Shown here: positions 43,394 through 52,039 of the stretch, in pieces
Layout of the letters: each line of letters begins with the position of its first letter
Numbering within the stretch: position 1 is the stretch's first letter
Assembly: GCF_011761265.1 (NCBI RefSeq)
Contig: NZ_JAAOZB010000002.1
Span: 496,001 to 560,000 of the forward strand
Direction of reading: 5' to 3'
Length of the DNA stretch: 64,000 bases
Source of the DNA: Microbacterium halimionae
Lineage (GTDB): Bacteria; Actinomycetota; Actinomycetes; Actinomycetales; Microbacteriaceae
Translations under genes and position numbers: made by a program
Notes under the pieces: model-generated
Database searches by the model: none
Told to the model about the DNA's origin: nothing
Seen by the model: the letters and a program-made list of their open reading frames with translations, nothing else

Positions 43394-44523
43394 GCTGTGA
43401 GCTGCGCAACAGCGGCGGCGACCGCGTCGGCGACGGGAGCGAGCGGGTCGTGCTGAGTGTGAGCGAAGGTGAAGCGCACAGCGGTCTGTGCCGTATCGGG
43501 GGCAACGCCCAGAGCTGTCAAAACGTGTGATGGCTCATCACTTCCGGCAGCGCATGCCGAGCCGCTCGATGACACGACGCCGCGACGCTCGAGTTCGAGG
43601 AGAACTGCCTCGCCGCTCGTACCTTCGAACGTAAAGCTCGCACTGTTGGCGAGGCGATGCGCGACCGAGCCTGTCAGTCGGGCGCTCGGTACACGCTGCA
43701 GGACCCGTGTCACGAATTCATCGCGGAGGTGCCCCACGCGATGAACCGACTCGATTCGTTCGGCTTCCGCGAGTTCTAGGGCGAGCGCAAAGCCAACGGC
43801 TCCGGCAACGTTTTCGGTGCCGCTGCGGCGATCACGCTCTTGCCCGCCGCCGTGGAGGAGCGGCTCGAGCGGGATTCTTCCGCGGATGGCCAGCACGCCG
43901 GTGCCGGGAGGAGCCCCAATTTTATGACCTGCAATGGCCATCGAATCCGCGCCGAGCCCGGCCAACGGCAGCCAACCTGCGGCTTGCACGGCATCGACAT
44001 GGAGGGGAACCCGGTGTGCCTTGGCCACGGTGCTGAGGGACGCGGCATCCTGCACGGTGCCGACTTCGTTGTTGGCGTAGCCGATGGCGGCAAGCGCGGT
44101 GCGGTCGCTGAGGGCTTCGTCGAGTGCCGCCGCATCGAGTCGACCTGCGCTGTCGACCTCAAGCAGCGTGGCGGTGAATCCATGAATGCGTTGCAGATAG
44201 TCGACCGACTGCAAAATCGACTCGTGCTCAATGGCCGTCGTGATCACATGCGACGCGCCTCGCGCGGATGCCGCGGCCACAGCGATTCCCTTGATCGCGA
44301 GGTTGTTCGCCTCGGTGCCGCCGGAGGTGAACACGATGTCGCCCGTTCGCATACCGACGACCCTGGCGACCCGTGCGCGAGCGTCGGCGAGAGCGGAAGC
44401 CGCAGCCTCACCGACCGTGTGATGGCTCGAAGGGTTACCGAACCACTCCGCGAGGTACGGCCAGATAGCGTCTCTCACCTCTGGGCGCACGGGTGTTGTC
44501 GCCGCATTGTCGAGGTAGAGCAT
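43390..44523 (-). CDS. Cysteine desulfurase (NifS/IscS type) of the NAD operon
   Basis: 377 aa, PLP enzyme. MLYLDNAATTPVRPEV start, GTEANNLAIKG, the PLP lysine in MAIAGHKIGAPPGTG, and the catalytic cysteine in VVSSSGSACAAGSDEPSHVL. It probably supplies sulfur for the [4Fe-4S] cluster of quinolinate synthase NadA encoded in the same operon, as in other nad clusters containing a nifS-like gene. It starts 2 bp after nadC ends. Confidence 0.92.
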   Translation of the reverse strand: MLYLDNAATTPVRPEVRDAIWPYLAEWFGNPSSHHTVGEAAASALADARARVARVVGMRTGDIVFTSGGTEANNLAIKGIAVAAASARGASHVITTAIEHESILQSVDYLQRIHGFTATLLEVDSAGRLDAAALDEALSDRTALAAIGYANNEVGTVQDAASLSTVAKAHRVPLHVDAVQAAGWLPLAGLGADSMAIAGHKIGAPPGTGVLAIRGRIPLEPLLHGGGQERDRRSGTENVAGAVGFALALELAEAERIESVHRVGHLRDEFVTRVLQRVPSARLTGSVAHRLANSASFTFEGTSGEAVLLELERRGVVSSSGSACAAGSDEPSHVLTALGVAPDTAQTAVRFTFAHTQHDPLAPVADAVAAAVAQLTA

Positions 44524-44525
44524 GG

Positions 44526-45392
44526 CTACGCGTTCAGGGCGGTGCTGATCGAGATGTCGAGCCCGAGATCGAGCGCCCGCGCCGAGTGGGTAAGCGCGCC
44601 GACCGAGATGACGTCGACACCCGTTGCGGCGATGTCGCCAACGGTTTCGAGTGAGACCCCACCGGATGCCTCGATGGTGGCGCGCCCGGCGACCTGAGCG
44701 ACACCGGTTCGGAGGTCATCGAGTGAGAAATTGTCGAGCATGATCGTGCCAATACCGGCCGCGAGCACAGCTTCAATCTGCTCTAGCCGGTCAACCTCCA
44801 CTTCGACGTGCGTGGTGTGGGGGAGCTTTGCAATCGCCTGCTGCAACGCTGTCGTCACGTCGAGGCCGCCGGCGGTGAGGACCGCAAGGTGATTGTCTTT
44901 GGCCATCACCGCGTCAGAGAGCGAGAAACGGTGGTTGTATCCGCCGCCCGAGCGAACGGCATGACGCTCGAAAGCCCGGAGTCCTGGTGTGGTCTTGCGG
45001 GTATCGACGATGCGCGCTTTCGTGCCAGCGACCTTGGTGACATACGTCGCTGTCAAAGTCGCGATGCCCGACATGCGCTGCGCAAAATTCAACCCGATGC
45101 GCTCCCCGGTGAGCACGCCCTGAGCGGGTCCACTCACTCGAGCGAGGATGTCGCCCGGCGCGAAACTATCGCCGTCGGCGACGAGAAGCTCAACCTCGAT
45201 GCGCGGATCGGTCTTCGTGAAAGCCGCGGCAAAGACTTCGCCACCCGAAAAGACACCAGGTTCGCGCGCGACGAGGTCGGCTCGAGCGTTAGCCGACGAT
45301 GGGATAAGCGACTCGCTTGTGATGTCTCCCCACGGAGCGTCCTCGGCGAGAGCCGCGGCAACTGTGGTCTGAATCTGGGCGTGCGTCAGCAT
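44526..45392 (-). CDS. nadC: Nicotinate-nucleotide pyrophosphorylase (carboxylating)
   Basis: 288 aa. Third de novo NAD step: quinolinate plus PRPP to nicotinate mononucleotide. Blocks are EDAPWGDITSESLIP, GLNFAQRMSGIATLT, DTRKTTPGLRAFERHAVRSGGGYNHRFSLSDAVMAKDNHL (active-site Arg/Lys residues), and EASGGVSLETVGDIAATGVDVISVGALTHS. It overlaps nadB by 7 bp. Confidence 0.95.
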   Translation of the reverse strand: MLTHAQIQTTVAAALAEDAPWGDITSESLIPSSANARADLVAREPGVFSGGEVFAAAFTKTDPRIEVELLVADGDSFAPGDILARVSGPAQGVLTGERIGLNFAQRMSGIATLTATYVTKVAGTKARIVDTRKTTPGLRAFERHAVRSGGGYNHRFSLSDAVMAKDNHLAVLTAGGLDVTTALQQAIAKLPHTTHVEVEVDRLEQIEAVLAAGIGTIMLDNFSLDDLRTGVAQVAGRATIEASGGVSLETVGDIAATGVDVISVGALTHSARALDLGLDISISTALNA

Positions 45393-46930
45393 GTGACTGC
45401 CTCTCGCGCGAGCGCTGCTGTCTCTGGCGCTGTTGTCTCTGGTGCTGCAGAGTCGACTCGAAAATGCGCGCCGACCGAGATCGGGCGTCGGCGGGCGGCA
45501 TCAACAACTGCACGTGCGACGAGGAGCAGGTTCTCGTCCTCGTGCGCTGCGACGGATGTGGGTGTGCGATCGAGCGAACTCCACCACGCCAACACGGATG
45601 CCGCGTGCTCGAGTCCTGCGGCAGAGCGCACCAATCCGGCGTCATTCCACATGAGGTCCTGCAGTGCGGCACGGCTGAAGGTTGGAAATGACGCAGCAAC
45701 GTCTGCCGACGGCGTGGCATTTGCTGTTCGCGGAGCGTGAGGAAGCTGACCCGAAGTGGGCATAACCGAAGGCGGGAGAGCGGCGGCCGTGCGCGCCGCA
45801 AAGACGGCACCCTCGAGTAGCGAGTTGGATGCGAGGCGATTGGCGCCGTGTACGCCGGTGCGAGCTGCTTCGCCCACGGCGAAGAGACCGGCAAGGCTTG
45901 TGCGGCCATCGAGATCGGTAGAAATTCCACCCATCAAATAGTGTGCCGCAGGCGTCACCGGAATGGGATTGTTGCCCCAGTCGAGCCCACGGTCATGCAC
46001 CGCTGCATCGATTGTAGGAAATCGGGTAGCGAGAAAATTGCCGCCGAGAGCTGTGGCATCGAGGCGCACCGGGCGGCCATCTTGCTCCGCCATCTTTCGC
46101 GCGATTGCGCGGGCAACAACGTCGCGCGGAGCAAGCTCGCCGTCGGGGTGTGAATCGAAGCAGAAGCGGTAGCCGTTGTCATCGATGAGAGTTGCACCTT
46201 CGCCTCGCACAGCCTCTGACACGAGGAATGCCTCGCCGGCAGCGAGGACGGTGGGGTGGAACTGCACGAACTCCATGTCTGTCACGGCAGCACCGGCGCG
46301 AAGAGCCGCCGCGATGCCGTCACCGGTAGCGACGGACGGGTTAGTGGTGTGCGCGTAAAGACGCCCGGCCCCGCCGGTGGCGAGGACAACGGCATCCGCT
46401 CTGAGCGACAGCGTTGCGTCGTCGGTAATGAGCGTCACTCCAACGACGGCGCCGTGTTCAAGCATGAGGTCTTCGAGGAAAGCGTGTTCGATGACCCGCA
46501 CTCCACGAGCGGCAACCCGAGCGACAAGCGCCTGCTCGATTGCGGTGCCCGTCGCATCGCCACCGGCGTGGAGAACGCGCGGATACGAATGGGCGGCCTC
46601 GAGCCCCTTGACGAACTCGCCGGAAGCATCGCGGTCAAATGCGACGCCCCACTGCACGAGCTCCCGGATGCGTTCGGGCCCCTCCGAAACGAGGACCCGC
46701 ACCGCCTCCGGGTCCGCAATACCCGCGCCCGCAGTCACCGTGTCGGCGATATGCGACTCGGTGCTGTCGTCGGCAAAACTCACAGCGGCGATGCCGCCCT
46801 GTGCGTAGCGCGTGTTGGCTTGAGAGAGCTCGTCTTTCGTGACGACAGTAACCTCGAGCCCGCGCTCAGCGGCATGCAGCGCCGTCACGAGCCCCGCGAT
46901 GCCGCTGCCCACAACGATCACGGAGGTCAT
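45386..46930 (-). CDS. nadB: L-aspartate oxidase
   Basis: 514 aa. Flavoenzyme oxidising aspartate to iminoaspartate. FAD-binding SVIVVGSGIAGLVTALHAAERG, TRYAQGGIAAV, VLATGGAGRLYAHTTNPSVATGDGIAAALRAGA and HYLMGGISTDLDGRTSLAGLFAVGEAARTGVHGANRLASNSLLEG are all present. The C-terminal helical domain has RDLMW-type residues reduced to LQDLMWNDAGLVR. It overlaps nadA by 4 bp. Confidence 0.95.
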   Translation of the reverse strand: MTSVIVVGSGIAGLVTALHAAERGLEVTVVTKDELSQANTRYAQGGIAAVSFADDSTESHIADTVTAGAGIADPEAVRVLVSEGPERIRELVQWGVAFDRDASGEFVKGLEAAHSYPRVLHAGGDATGTAIEQALVARVAARGVRVIEHAFLEDLMLEHGAVVGVTLITDDATLSLRADAVVLATGGAGRLYAHTTNPSVATGDGIAAALRAGAAVTDMEFVQFHPTVLAAGEAFLVSEAVRGEGATLIDDNGYRFCFDSHPDGELAPRDVVARAIARKMAEQDGRPVRLDATALGGNFLATRFPTIDAAVHDRGLDWGNNPIPVTPAAHYLMGGISTDLDGRTSLAGLFAVGEAARTGVHGANRLASNSLLEGAVFAARTAAALPPSVMPTSGQLPHAPRTANATPSADVAASFPTFSRAALQDLMWNDAGLVRSAAGLEHAASVLAWWSSLDRTPTSVAAHEDENLLLVARAVVDAARRRPISVGAHFRVDSAAPETTAPETAALAREAVTC

Positions 46931-48273
46931 GACTTATTCCGACCATCCGCGATCGGCTTTGCCGCCAGCATCCGCTCAAGAGCAACGCGTGCCGGGTCAG
47001 CGACGTCAGCGGGCACTGTGATCTGGTTGATGACGTTTCCGGAGACCAGGCCCTCGAGCACCCACGCCAGGTAGCCCGGGTGAATTCGGTACATCGTCGA
47101 GCAGGGGCACACCACCGGGTCAAGGCAGAAGATCGTGTGCTGCGGGTACTCCGCCGCGAGCCGCTGCACGAGGTTGATTTCGGTGCCGACGGCAAAGACT
47201 GTCGGCTCGGTCGCGGCGGCGATTGCCTTCCGGATGTAGTCAGTCGAACCGGCCTCATCTGCGGCGTCGACAACGTCCATCGGGCACTCGGGGTGCACGA
47301 TCACTCGTACGCCCGGAAAATCCGAGCGTGCCTTGTCGATCTGCGCCACGGTGAATCGGCGATGCACTGAGCAAAAACCGTGCCACAGGATGACGCGAGC
47401 ATCTTCGAGTGTTGACTCATCGTTGCCACCGAGCGCGCGATTGGGGTTCCACATCGGCATCTGCTCAAGCGGTACGCCCATCGCTTTCGCGGTGTTGCGA
47501 CCAAGGTGCTGATCGGGAAAGAAGAGCACGCGACGGCCGCGTGCAAAGGCCCACTCGAGCACCGTGCGCGCGTTCGACGAGGTGCAGACGATGCCGCCGT
47601 GGCGTCCGACGAAGCCCTTGATGGCTGCGGAAGAGTTCATGTAGGTCACGGGAACGACCGGAACAAGACCATCGGCATCCTGCTGATCCATCGGGCCGTA
47701 GACCTCTTCGAGGTCTTCCCAGCACTCTTCGACCTGGTCGATATTGGCCATATCGGCCATCGAGCAGCCGGCGGCAAGGTTCGGCAAGATGACGGCCTGC
47801 TTGGGGGTTGAGAGAAGGTCGGCGGTTTCTGCCATGAAGTGCACGCCGCAGAACACGATCGCTTCGGCCTCGGGATGCTCTTTCGCGGCCCCCGCAAGCT
47901 GGAACGAATCACCCACGTAGTCCGCGTGCTCGATCACCTCTTCACGCTGATAAAAGTGCCCGAGCACCATCACGCGATCACCAAGAGTCTGCTTTGCTGC
48001 CAAAATTCGTGCGTGCAGATCGGCATCGGATGCCTCGCGGTACTCGAGCGGCAGTTCTCCCTGTCGGGGTGACCCGGCGGGTATCACGTCGCCCATCGAC
48101 GCACCCGGGCCGTAGCCGGGGCGAGTGTCGAAGTTCCAGGGACCAGCGGCAAGGTCTGTGTTACACGTTTCGGTGTTGGTTTCACCCGAGACGATGGCCT
48201 GAATCTCGTGATCGACGCTGGGGTCAATCGGTGTGCCGGGGCGGTCTTGCAGTGTCAGGGGAGTGGCGGTCAT
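46927..48273 (-). CDS. nadA: Quinolinate synthase
   Basis: 448 aa, the long actinobacterial type with an N-terminal extension (about 80 residues) before the core. It condenses iminoaspartate with dihydroxyacetone phosphate. Conserved blocks: VMVLGHFYQREEVIEHADYVGDSFQLA, ILPNLAAGCSMADMA, and cysteines in WHGFCSVHRRF and LDPVVCPCSTMYRIHP. Three of the visible cysteines (AAGCSM, GFCSVH, VVCPC) are expected to bind the 4Fe-4S cluster. First enzyme gene after nrtR. Confidence 0.95.
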   Translation of the reverse strand: MTATPLTLQDRPGTPIDPSVDHEIQAIVSGETNTETCNTDLAAGPWNFDTRPGYGPGASMGDVIPAGSPRQGELPLEYREASDADLHARILAAKQTLGDRVMVLGHFYQREEVIEHADYVGDSFQLAGAAKEHPEAEAIVFCGVHFMAETADLLSTPKQAVILPNLAAGCSMADMANIDQVEECWEDLEEVYGPMDQQDADGLVPVVPVTYMNSSAAIKGFVGRHGGIVCTSSNARTVLEWAFARGRRVLFFPDQHLGRNTAKAMGVPLEQMPMWNPNRALGGNDESTLEDARVILWHGFCSVHRRFTVAQIDKARSDFPGVRVIVHPECPMDVVDAADEAGSTDYIRKAIAAATEPTVFAVGTEINLVQRLAAEYPQHTIFCLDPVVCPCSTMYRIHPGYLAWVLEGLVSGNVINQITVPADVADPARVALERMLAAKPIADGRNKS

Positions 48274-48284
48274 AGCGATGTCCT

Positions 48285-48989
48285 TCAGTGGGCGAGCGGG
48301 CCGCGATCGGCGAGCTCGACATCCTGGTTATAGCGATAAAGGCGGGCCGGTCGGTGGCTACCGGTGCGGAAAGATTCGGTGGGCAAAAGCGTGTCTGCGC
48401 TCTCTACCTGCCGGCGAAAATTCGCCGGGTCCAGGCGTCTGCCAAGAATTGCCTCATACACCTCGCGAAGTTCGGCAAGAGTGAATTCATCTGCGAGAAG
48501 TCCGTGGGCGATCTGGCTGTAGCCAACCTTGTTACGCAAGCGCCAAAGGGCGTAACCCACAATCTGGTTGTGATCGAAAGCCAACGGCGGAAGCGAAGCC
48601 GCATCGAACCACGCCACGTTCTCAAACGACTCGGTGCGCGAGATGTCTTCTCGCACGAGTGCCCAGTAGACGATCGACACGACACGAGTCGGTGAACGGT
48701 CAACGGCCCCGAAAGCGTAGAGCTGCTCAAGATAGCTCGGCGAGAGTCCGGTTGTCTCAGCGAGCGTCCGAGACGCCGCACTCTCGAGGTTCTCGGCGAT
48801 ATCCAGCCAGCCGCCGGGGAGTGCCCATGCGCTTTCGTGCGGGTCACGGGTGCGCTTCACCAGCGGAAGCACAAGCGTTGGCCGCACTTCGCCCGGTTCG
48901 CGGCGCAGGCTGAAGATCACTGTCGATACCGCGACGCGGGTGACGTCGGTGCCGACAGCGGCAGAAGCAACGGATGCTGTTCGTGTCAT
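48285..48989 (-). CDS. nrtR: NrtR-type Nudix-related transcriptional regulator of NAD synthesis
   Basis: 234 aa. Nudix-like domain (about residues 15-150, VAVSTVIFSLRR...LVKRTRDPHESAWALPGGWLDI) followed by a winged-helix region (about 155-225, EFTLAELREVYEAILGRRLDPANFRRQVE...). The Nudix box is degenerate: the REUxEE core reads RTLAETTG, so ADP-ribose is probably sensed and not hydrolysed. The place directly upstream of nadA matches known NrtR regulons. ATG preceded by AAGG-TCACC. Confidence 0.88.
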   Translation of the reverse strand: MTRTASVASAAVGTDVTRVAVSTVIFSLRREPGEVRPTLVLPLVKRTRDPHESAWALPGGWLDIAENLESAASRTLAETTGLSPSYLEQLYAFGAVDRSPTRVVSIVYWALVREDISRTESFENVAWFDAASLPPLAFDHNQIVGYALWRLRNKVGYSQIAHGLLADEFTLAELREVYEAILGRRLDPANFRRQVESADTLLPTESFRTGSHRPARLYRYNQDVELADRGPLAH

Positions 48990-49024
48990 GGTGACCTTAA
49001 CCTCAGCACGATCTTAATGTCTCT

Positions 49025-49040
49025 TTGACTAGAAGGTCAA
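49025..49040. promoter_or_regulatory. Candidate NrtR operator between nrtR and the MarP-type gene
   Basis: TTGAC-N6-GTCAA (perfect 5-bp arms) lies 36 bp upstream of the nrtR start. One half could also serve as a -35 element. It is the only clear palindrome in the 113-bp divergent region and so the best candidate for autoregulation of the nrtR-nad operon. Confidence 0.45.
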
Positions 49041-49102
49041 TTTCATGATCGGCACAGCTTCGACACCTACGCTTAGCGTCGCAAACGTGAGGGAGTGGTT
49101 CA

Positions 49103-50299
49103 GTGCTGGTTGTTGACGTCATCGCGATAGTGATGCTCGTGCTCGCGCTCCTCATCGGCTTCCGGCGGGGACTCTTGTCATCGCTCGGAGTGCTCGGCGG
49201 GCTCGTGTTCGGCTGCATAGCCGTCTTCTGGGTCGTGCCGCTTCTTACTCCGTACCTCCCAGAACTCGTTCCCGACGCTGGATGGCGTGCCGCGGCATCC
49301 GTCGCTTTGCCCATCTTGATCATCGTTGTGTGCGCGAGCATCGGGTCAGCGATCGGCGGATTTCTCCGGCGCGGCGTTGACCGCACGCCATTGCGCGGCA
49401 TCGAGAGGCTGCTCGGGGGTGCGCTCGGCGTCGTGGTTGCAGCTCTCACGCTGTCGCTTGTCGGCCAATCCGTGGCACTCGCGGGAGTACCGGTGGTTTC
49501 CGCTGCGGTGTCATCATCGCGAGTTCTTGGCGTTATCGATTCGCTCACTCCGGAGCCGGTAGACACCGGGCTTGCGCGGGTGCAGGCCCTCTTGCGAGAC
49601 GAAGCTTTGCCGCAGCTCAGTGATGTGCTCGATATAGGTCTCGCGCTCGGAAACTCGCAACCCGCGCCCGAAATCTCACTCGACGATCCCGCGCTCAACG
49701 ACGCTGCGCAGTCGGTAGCGCGCGTGTCGGGAGCGGCATACCTGTGTGGCACCACATCGAGCGGCACGGGCTTTGTGATCTCCTCTGATCGCGTGCTGAC
49801 CAACGCGCACGTCGTCGCTGGCGTTGATACGCCGATGGTGGAGTTCCCGGGCGAAAGCGTGAGAGAGGGTCGCGTCGTGTACTTCGACCCTGTTGACGAT
49901 CTTGCCGTCATCGCCGTCGATGATCTTGGGGTCGCCCCGTTGTCGGTTGCACCAACGCTCGAAGCCGGGGCGGAAGCCGTCATGCAGGGATATCCATACG
50001 GTGGTCCGTTCAGCATGGTCGGGGCGCGAGTGATCTCAACGGGTTCGGCCTCAGTGCCGGACGTGTACGGCACGTCGAGCTCGCCGCGCGAGATATACGC
50101 ACTGACGGCGGATGTCTTTCCAGGCAACTCGGGAGGTCCGCTGTTGTCTGTTGACGGAGAGGTGGTGGGCGTGATCTTCGCCCGCGCCGATAGCGGTGAA
50201 AGCATCGGCTACGCGATGACTCCGAGCGAGTTTCTGCCCGTCGTTGCAGAATCTGTCGCCGACACTGAACCTGTCGACACCGGGGCTTGCGTGAGCTGA
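49103..50299 (+). CDS. marP: MarP-family membrane serine protease (CvpA domain plus trypsin-like domain)
   Basis: 398 aa. Four membrane spans in a CvpA-like N-terminal domain (residues about 1-125), then a periplasmic protease with the catalytic triad in LTNAHVVAG (His), PVDDLAVIAV (Asp) and VFPGNSGGPLLS (Ser). Cysteines in AYLCGTTSSGTG and at the C-terminus (TGACVS) match the disulfide known to stabilise Mycobacterium tuberculosis MarP, which is needed for acid and oxidative resistance. GTG start with GAGGGAG upstream. It diverges from nrtR. Confidence 0.88.
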   Translation: MLVVDVIAIVMLVLALLIGFRRGLLSSLGVLGGLVFGCIAVFWVVPLLTPYLPELVPDAGWRAAASVALPILIIVVCASIGSAIGGFLRRGVDRTPLRGIERLLGGALGVVVAALTLSLVGQSVALAGVPVVSAAVSSSRVLGVIDSLTPEPVDTGLARVQALLRDEALPQLSDVLDIGLALGNSQPAPEISLDDPALNDAAQSVARVSGAAYLCGTTSSGTGFVISSDRVLTNAHVVAGVDTPMVEFPGESVREGRVVYFDPVDDLAVIAVDDLGVAPLSVAPTLEAGAEAVMQGYPYGGPFSMVGARVISTGSASVPDVYGTSSSPREIYALTADVFPGNSGGPLLSVDGEVVGVIFARADSGESIGYAMTPSEFLPVVAESVADTEPVDTGACVS

Positions 50300-50476
50300 G
50301 GCTCATTTACGGCACTGCCAGTGAGGGTGCTTTACGCGGCGGGCGTCCCGTCGTTACTGTCGGGAAACATATCGCTAGTTGACTGCGGTGTCGGGACGTA
50401 GGCCGCAGCGCGATGGCGGCGTATGCCAAAAATCCGTGCGACGGCCCGTCTCGTTTCGCCTGCCTGGAGACCCAAA
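50300..50476 (+). other. 177-bp leader of the DUF5058 operon
   Basis: No gene. TTGACTGCGG near 50379 could be part of a promoter. The following 90 nt contain several short GC-rich complementary runs. I cannot match it to a known riboswitch class, so it is described only as a possible structured leader. Confidence 0.3.
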
Positions 50477-51223
50477 ATGAACCTGCTGCACCAATCTGTC
50501 GATGCTGATTCGACAGACATTCTCGCGATCGCGAATTCGCCTGTTCTCTGGATCTGCGCTCTCTCAGTTCTTGCAGTCATCGTGATTCAGTCGGTCATTT
50601 ACTTTCTTGCAGTTCGGCGGGTCTCGCCCGACGCGGGGTTGACACCGTCCGACAGTGCAAAAGCCATGCGTACCGGAGCGTTCGCTGCCATCGGTCCATC
50701 TCTCGCAGTGGCGATGATCGCGATCGCGCTGATATCGCTGTTTGGCACGCCAGCAACTCTCGTCCGCATTGGACTCATCGGATCGGCACCGTACGAGACG
50801 CTCTCAGCCAGCATCGCCACGAACGTGCAGGGGGCAACACTCGGCGGAGAGGGATACACACAGGGCGTCTTCGCGGTAGCTCTCCTCGCGATGGCGATCG
50901 CCGGCTCGATGTGGATGATCGTCACGTTGATCGCTACCCCGTTTCTCTCCCGTGGTTCGGTAAAGCTCTCTAAGGCGAATCCACTCGTAATGACGATCAT
51001 CCCCGCCGCGGCGCTCGCCGGTGCCTTCTTCACCAATGTGCTCATCGAGGGCGCTAAAGGGTGGATCAACGCCGTCGTGGTCATCGTTTCGGCAGGCATC
51101 GTGGCACTCGCTGTTTTTTTGGCTAAGCGACTGCGCGCCGGTTGGCTGCAGGAATGGGCGCTGGGTTTCGGAATCATCGGCAGCGTGCTCGTTGCCTACG
51201 CCCTCAGCAGCGCTACAGCCTGA
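50477..51223 (+). CDS. DUF5058 family membrane protein (putative transporter subunit)
   Basis: 248 aa, about six membrane spans, beginning MNLLHQSVDADSTDILAIANSPVLWICALSVLAVIVIQSVIYFL. Conserved-looking blocks are AMRTGAFAAIGPSLAVAMIAIALISLFGTPATLVRIGLIGSAPYE and LSKANPLVMTIIPAAALAGAFF. This matches DUF5058. The ATG at 50477 has GGAGACCCAAA upstream; an upstream in-frame start lacks family support. The next gene, 26 bp on, is another membrane protein, followed by an M20 peptidase. Confidence 0.75.
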   Translation: MNLLHQSVDADSTDILAIANSPVLWICALSVLAVIVIQSVIYFLAVRRVSPDAGLTPSDSAKAMRTGAFAAIGPSLAVAMIAIALISLFGTPATLVRIGLIGSAPYETLSASIATNVQGATLGGEGYTQGVFAVALLAMAIAGSMWMIVTLIATPFLSRGSVKLSKANPLVMTIIPAAALAGAFFTNVLIEGAKGWINAVVVIVSAGIVALAVFLAKRLRAGWLQEWALGFGIIGSVLVAYALSSATA

Positions 51224-51249
51224 TCGACGACGAGACAAGGACTATTGAT

Positions 51250-51990
51250 ATGACGAATTCGCCTCTTGCCGCCGCATCCGAAGCACGCGACACCCCGGAA
51301 TGGGCTGCTTTCGACAAGACCACAGCCCGGTGGGGTCGCATCACGATGCTTGTGGGTCTGCTGTTTTCGCTTGCTGGCCCCGTCTGGCTTGTGTACTTCT
51401 CTGGGCTCCAGGTCGATGCTGGAAAAGTATGGGTGGCGTTTCTCGCGATCGCCGCCGTCGTCGGCGTGATCTGGGTGCTCGAACCATTTGCCTACTTTCC
51501 GATCCTCGGACCGGCCGCGATGTACCAGGCCTTCATGATCGGCAACATCTCCAACAAACTCTTGCCCTCAGCAGTTGCCGGGCAGGCAAGTATCGGGGCG
51601 AAAACCGGCACCAAGCGCGCCGACCTTGCCGCCATTCTGGCAATCTGTGGTGCCGCTCTTGTCCACGTCGTTTCACTCGTGGTTTTTGTCGGACTCCTCG
51701 GAACCGTGCTGCTCCAGGTGCTCCCCGAAGCCTTTCTTGCAGCGGTGAGCACCTACATTTTTCCGGCGGTCCTGGGTGGCTTCGTCGTGCAGATCATCAT
51801 GACCAACCGCTCGCAGCCTCGTGTCCTCATCGTCGCCGCGCTCGTGAGCGTCGTGCTCTTCGGACTCTCGCTGCTTGTCCCAGCACTTTCAGCGTTGGCG
51901 ACAGTGCTCGCCGTGGTTTTGACCGCCACGATTGCCTGGCTGACACGCTCGAAGAAAACTGCCACCGAACCGATTGAAGACGTGTCGTAG
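51250..51990 (+). CDS. Multi-span membrane protein, partner of the DUF5058 protein
   Basis: 246 aa with about seven membrane spans (GRITMLVGLLFSLAGPVWLVYFSGLQV, VWVAFLAIAAVVGVIWVLEPFAYFPILGPAAMYQAFMIGNISNKLLPSAVAGQ...). The polar segment GPAAMYQAFMIGNISNKLLPSA in mid-membrane looks like a substrate or pore element. It is always likely to work with its DUF5058 neighbour as a two-component permease. The M20 gene follows 49 bp downstream. Confidence 0.65.
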   Translation: MTNSPLAAASEARDTPEWAAFDKTTARWGRITMLVGLLFSLAGPVWLVYFSGLQVDAGKVWVAFLAIAAVVGVIWVLEPFAYFPILGPAAMYQAFMIGNISNKLLPSAVAGQASIGAKTGTKRADLAAILAICGAALVHVVSLVVFVGLLGTVLLQVLPEAFLAAVSTYIFPAVLGGFVVQIIMTNRSQPRVLIVAALVSVVLFGLSLLVPALSALATVLAVVLTATIAWLTRSKKTATEPIEDVS

Positions 51991-52039
51991 CGGGATCCTG
52001 CTTTCGAGTGATCACCCGCCTGCGGAGAAAAGAGATCTG

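Noticed and set aside
44808..45740. 310-codon plus-strand frame across nadC/nadB
   Set aside because: Antisense to two well-supported genes, and its composition is that of a shadow frame.
50300..50476. Known riboswitch class in the DUF5058 leader
   Set aside because: No conserved blocks of the classes I can recognise are present; left as an unassigned leader.
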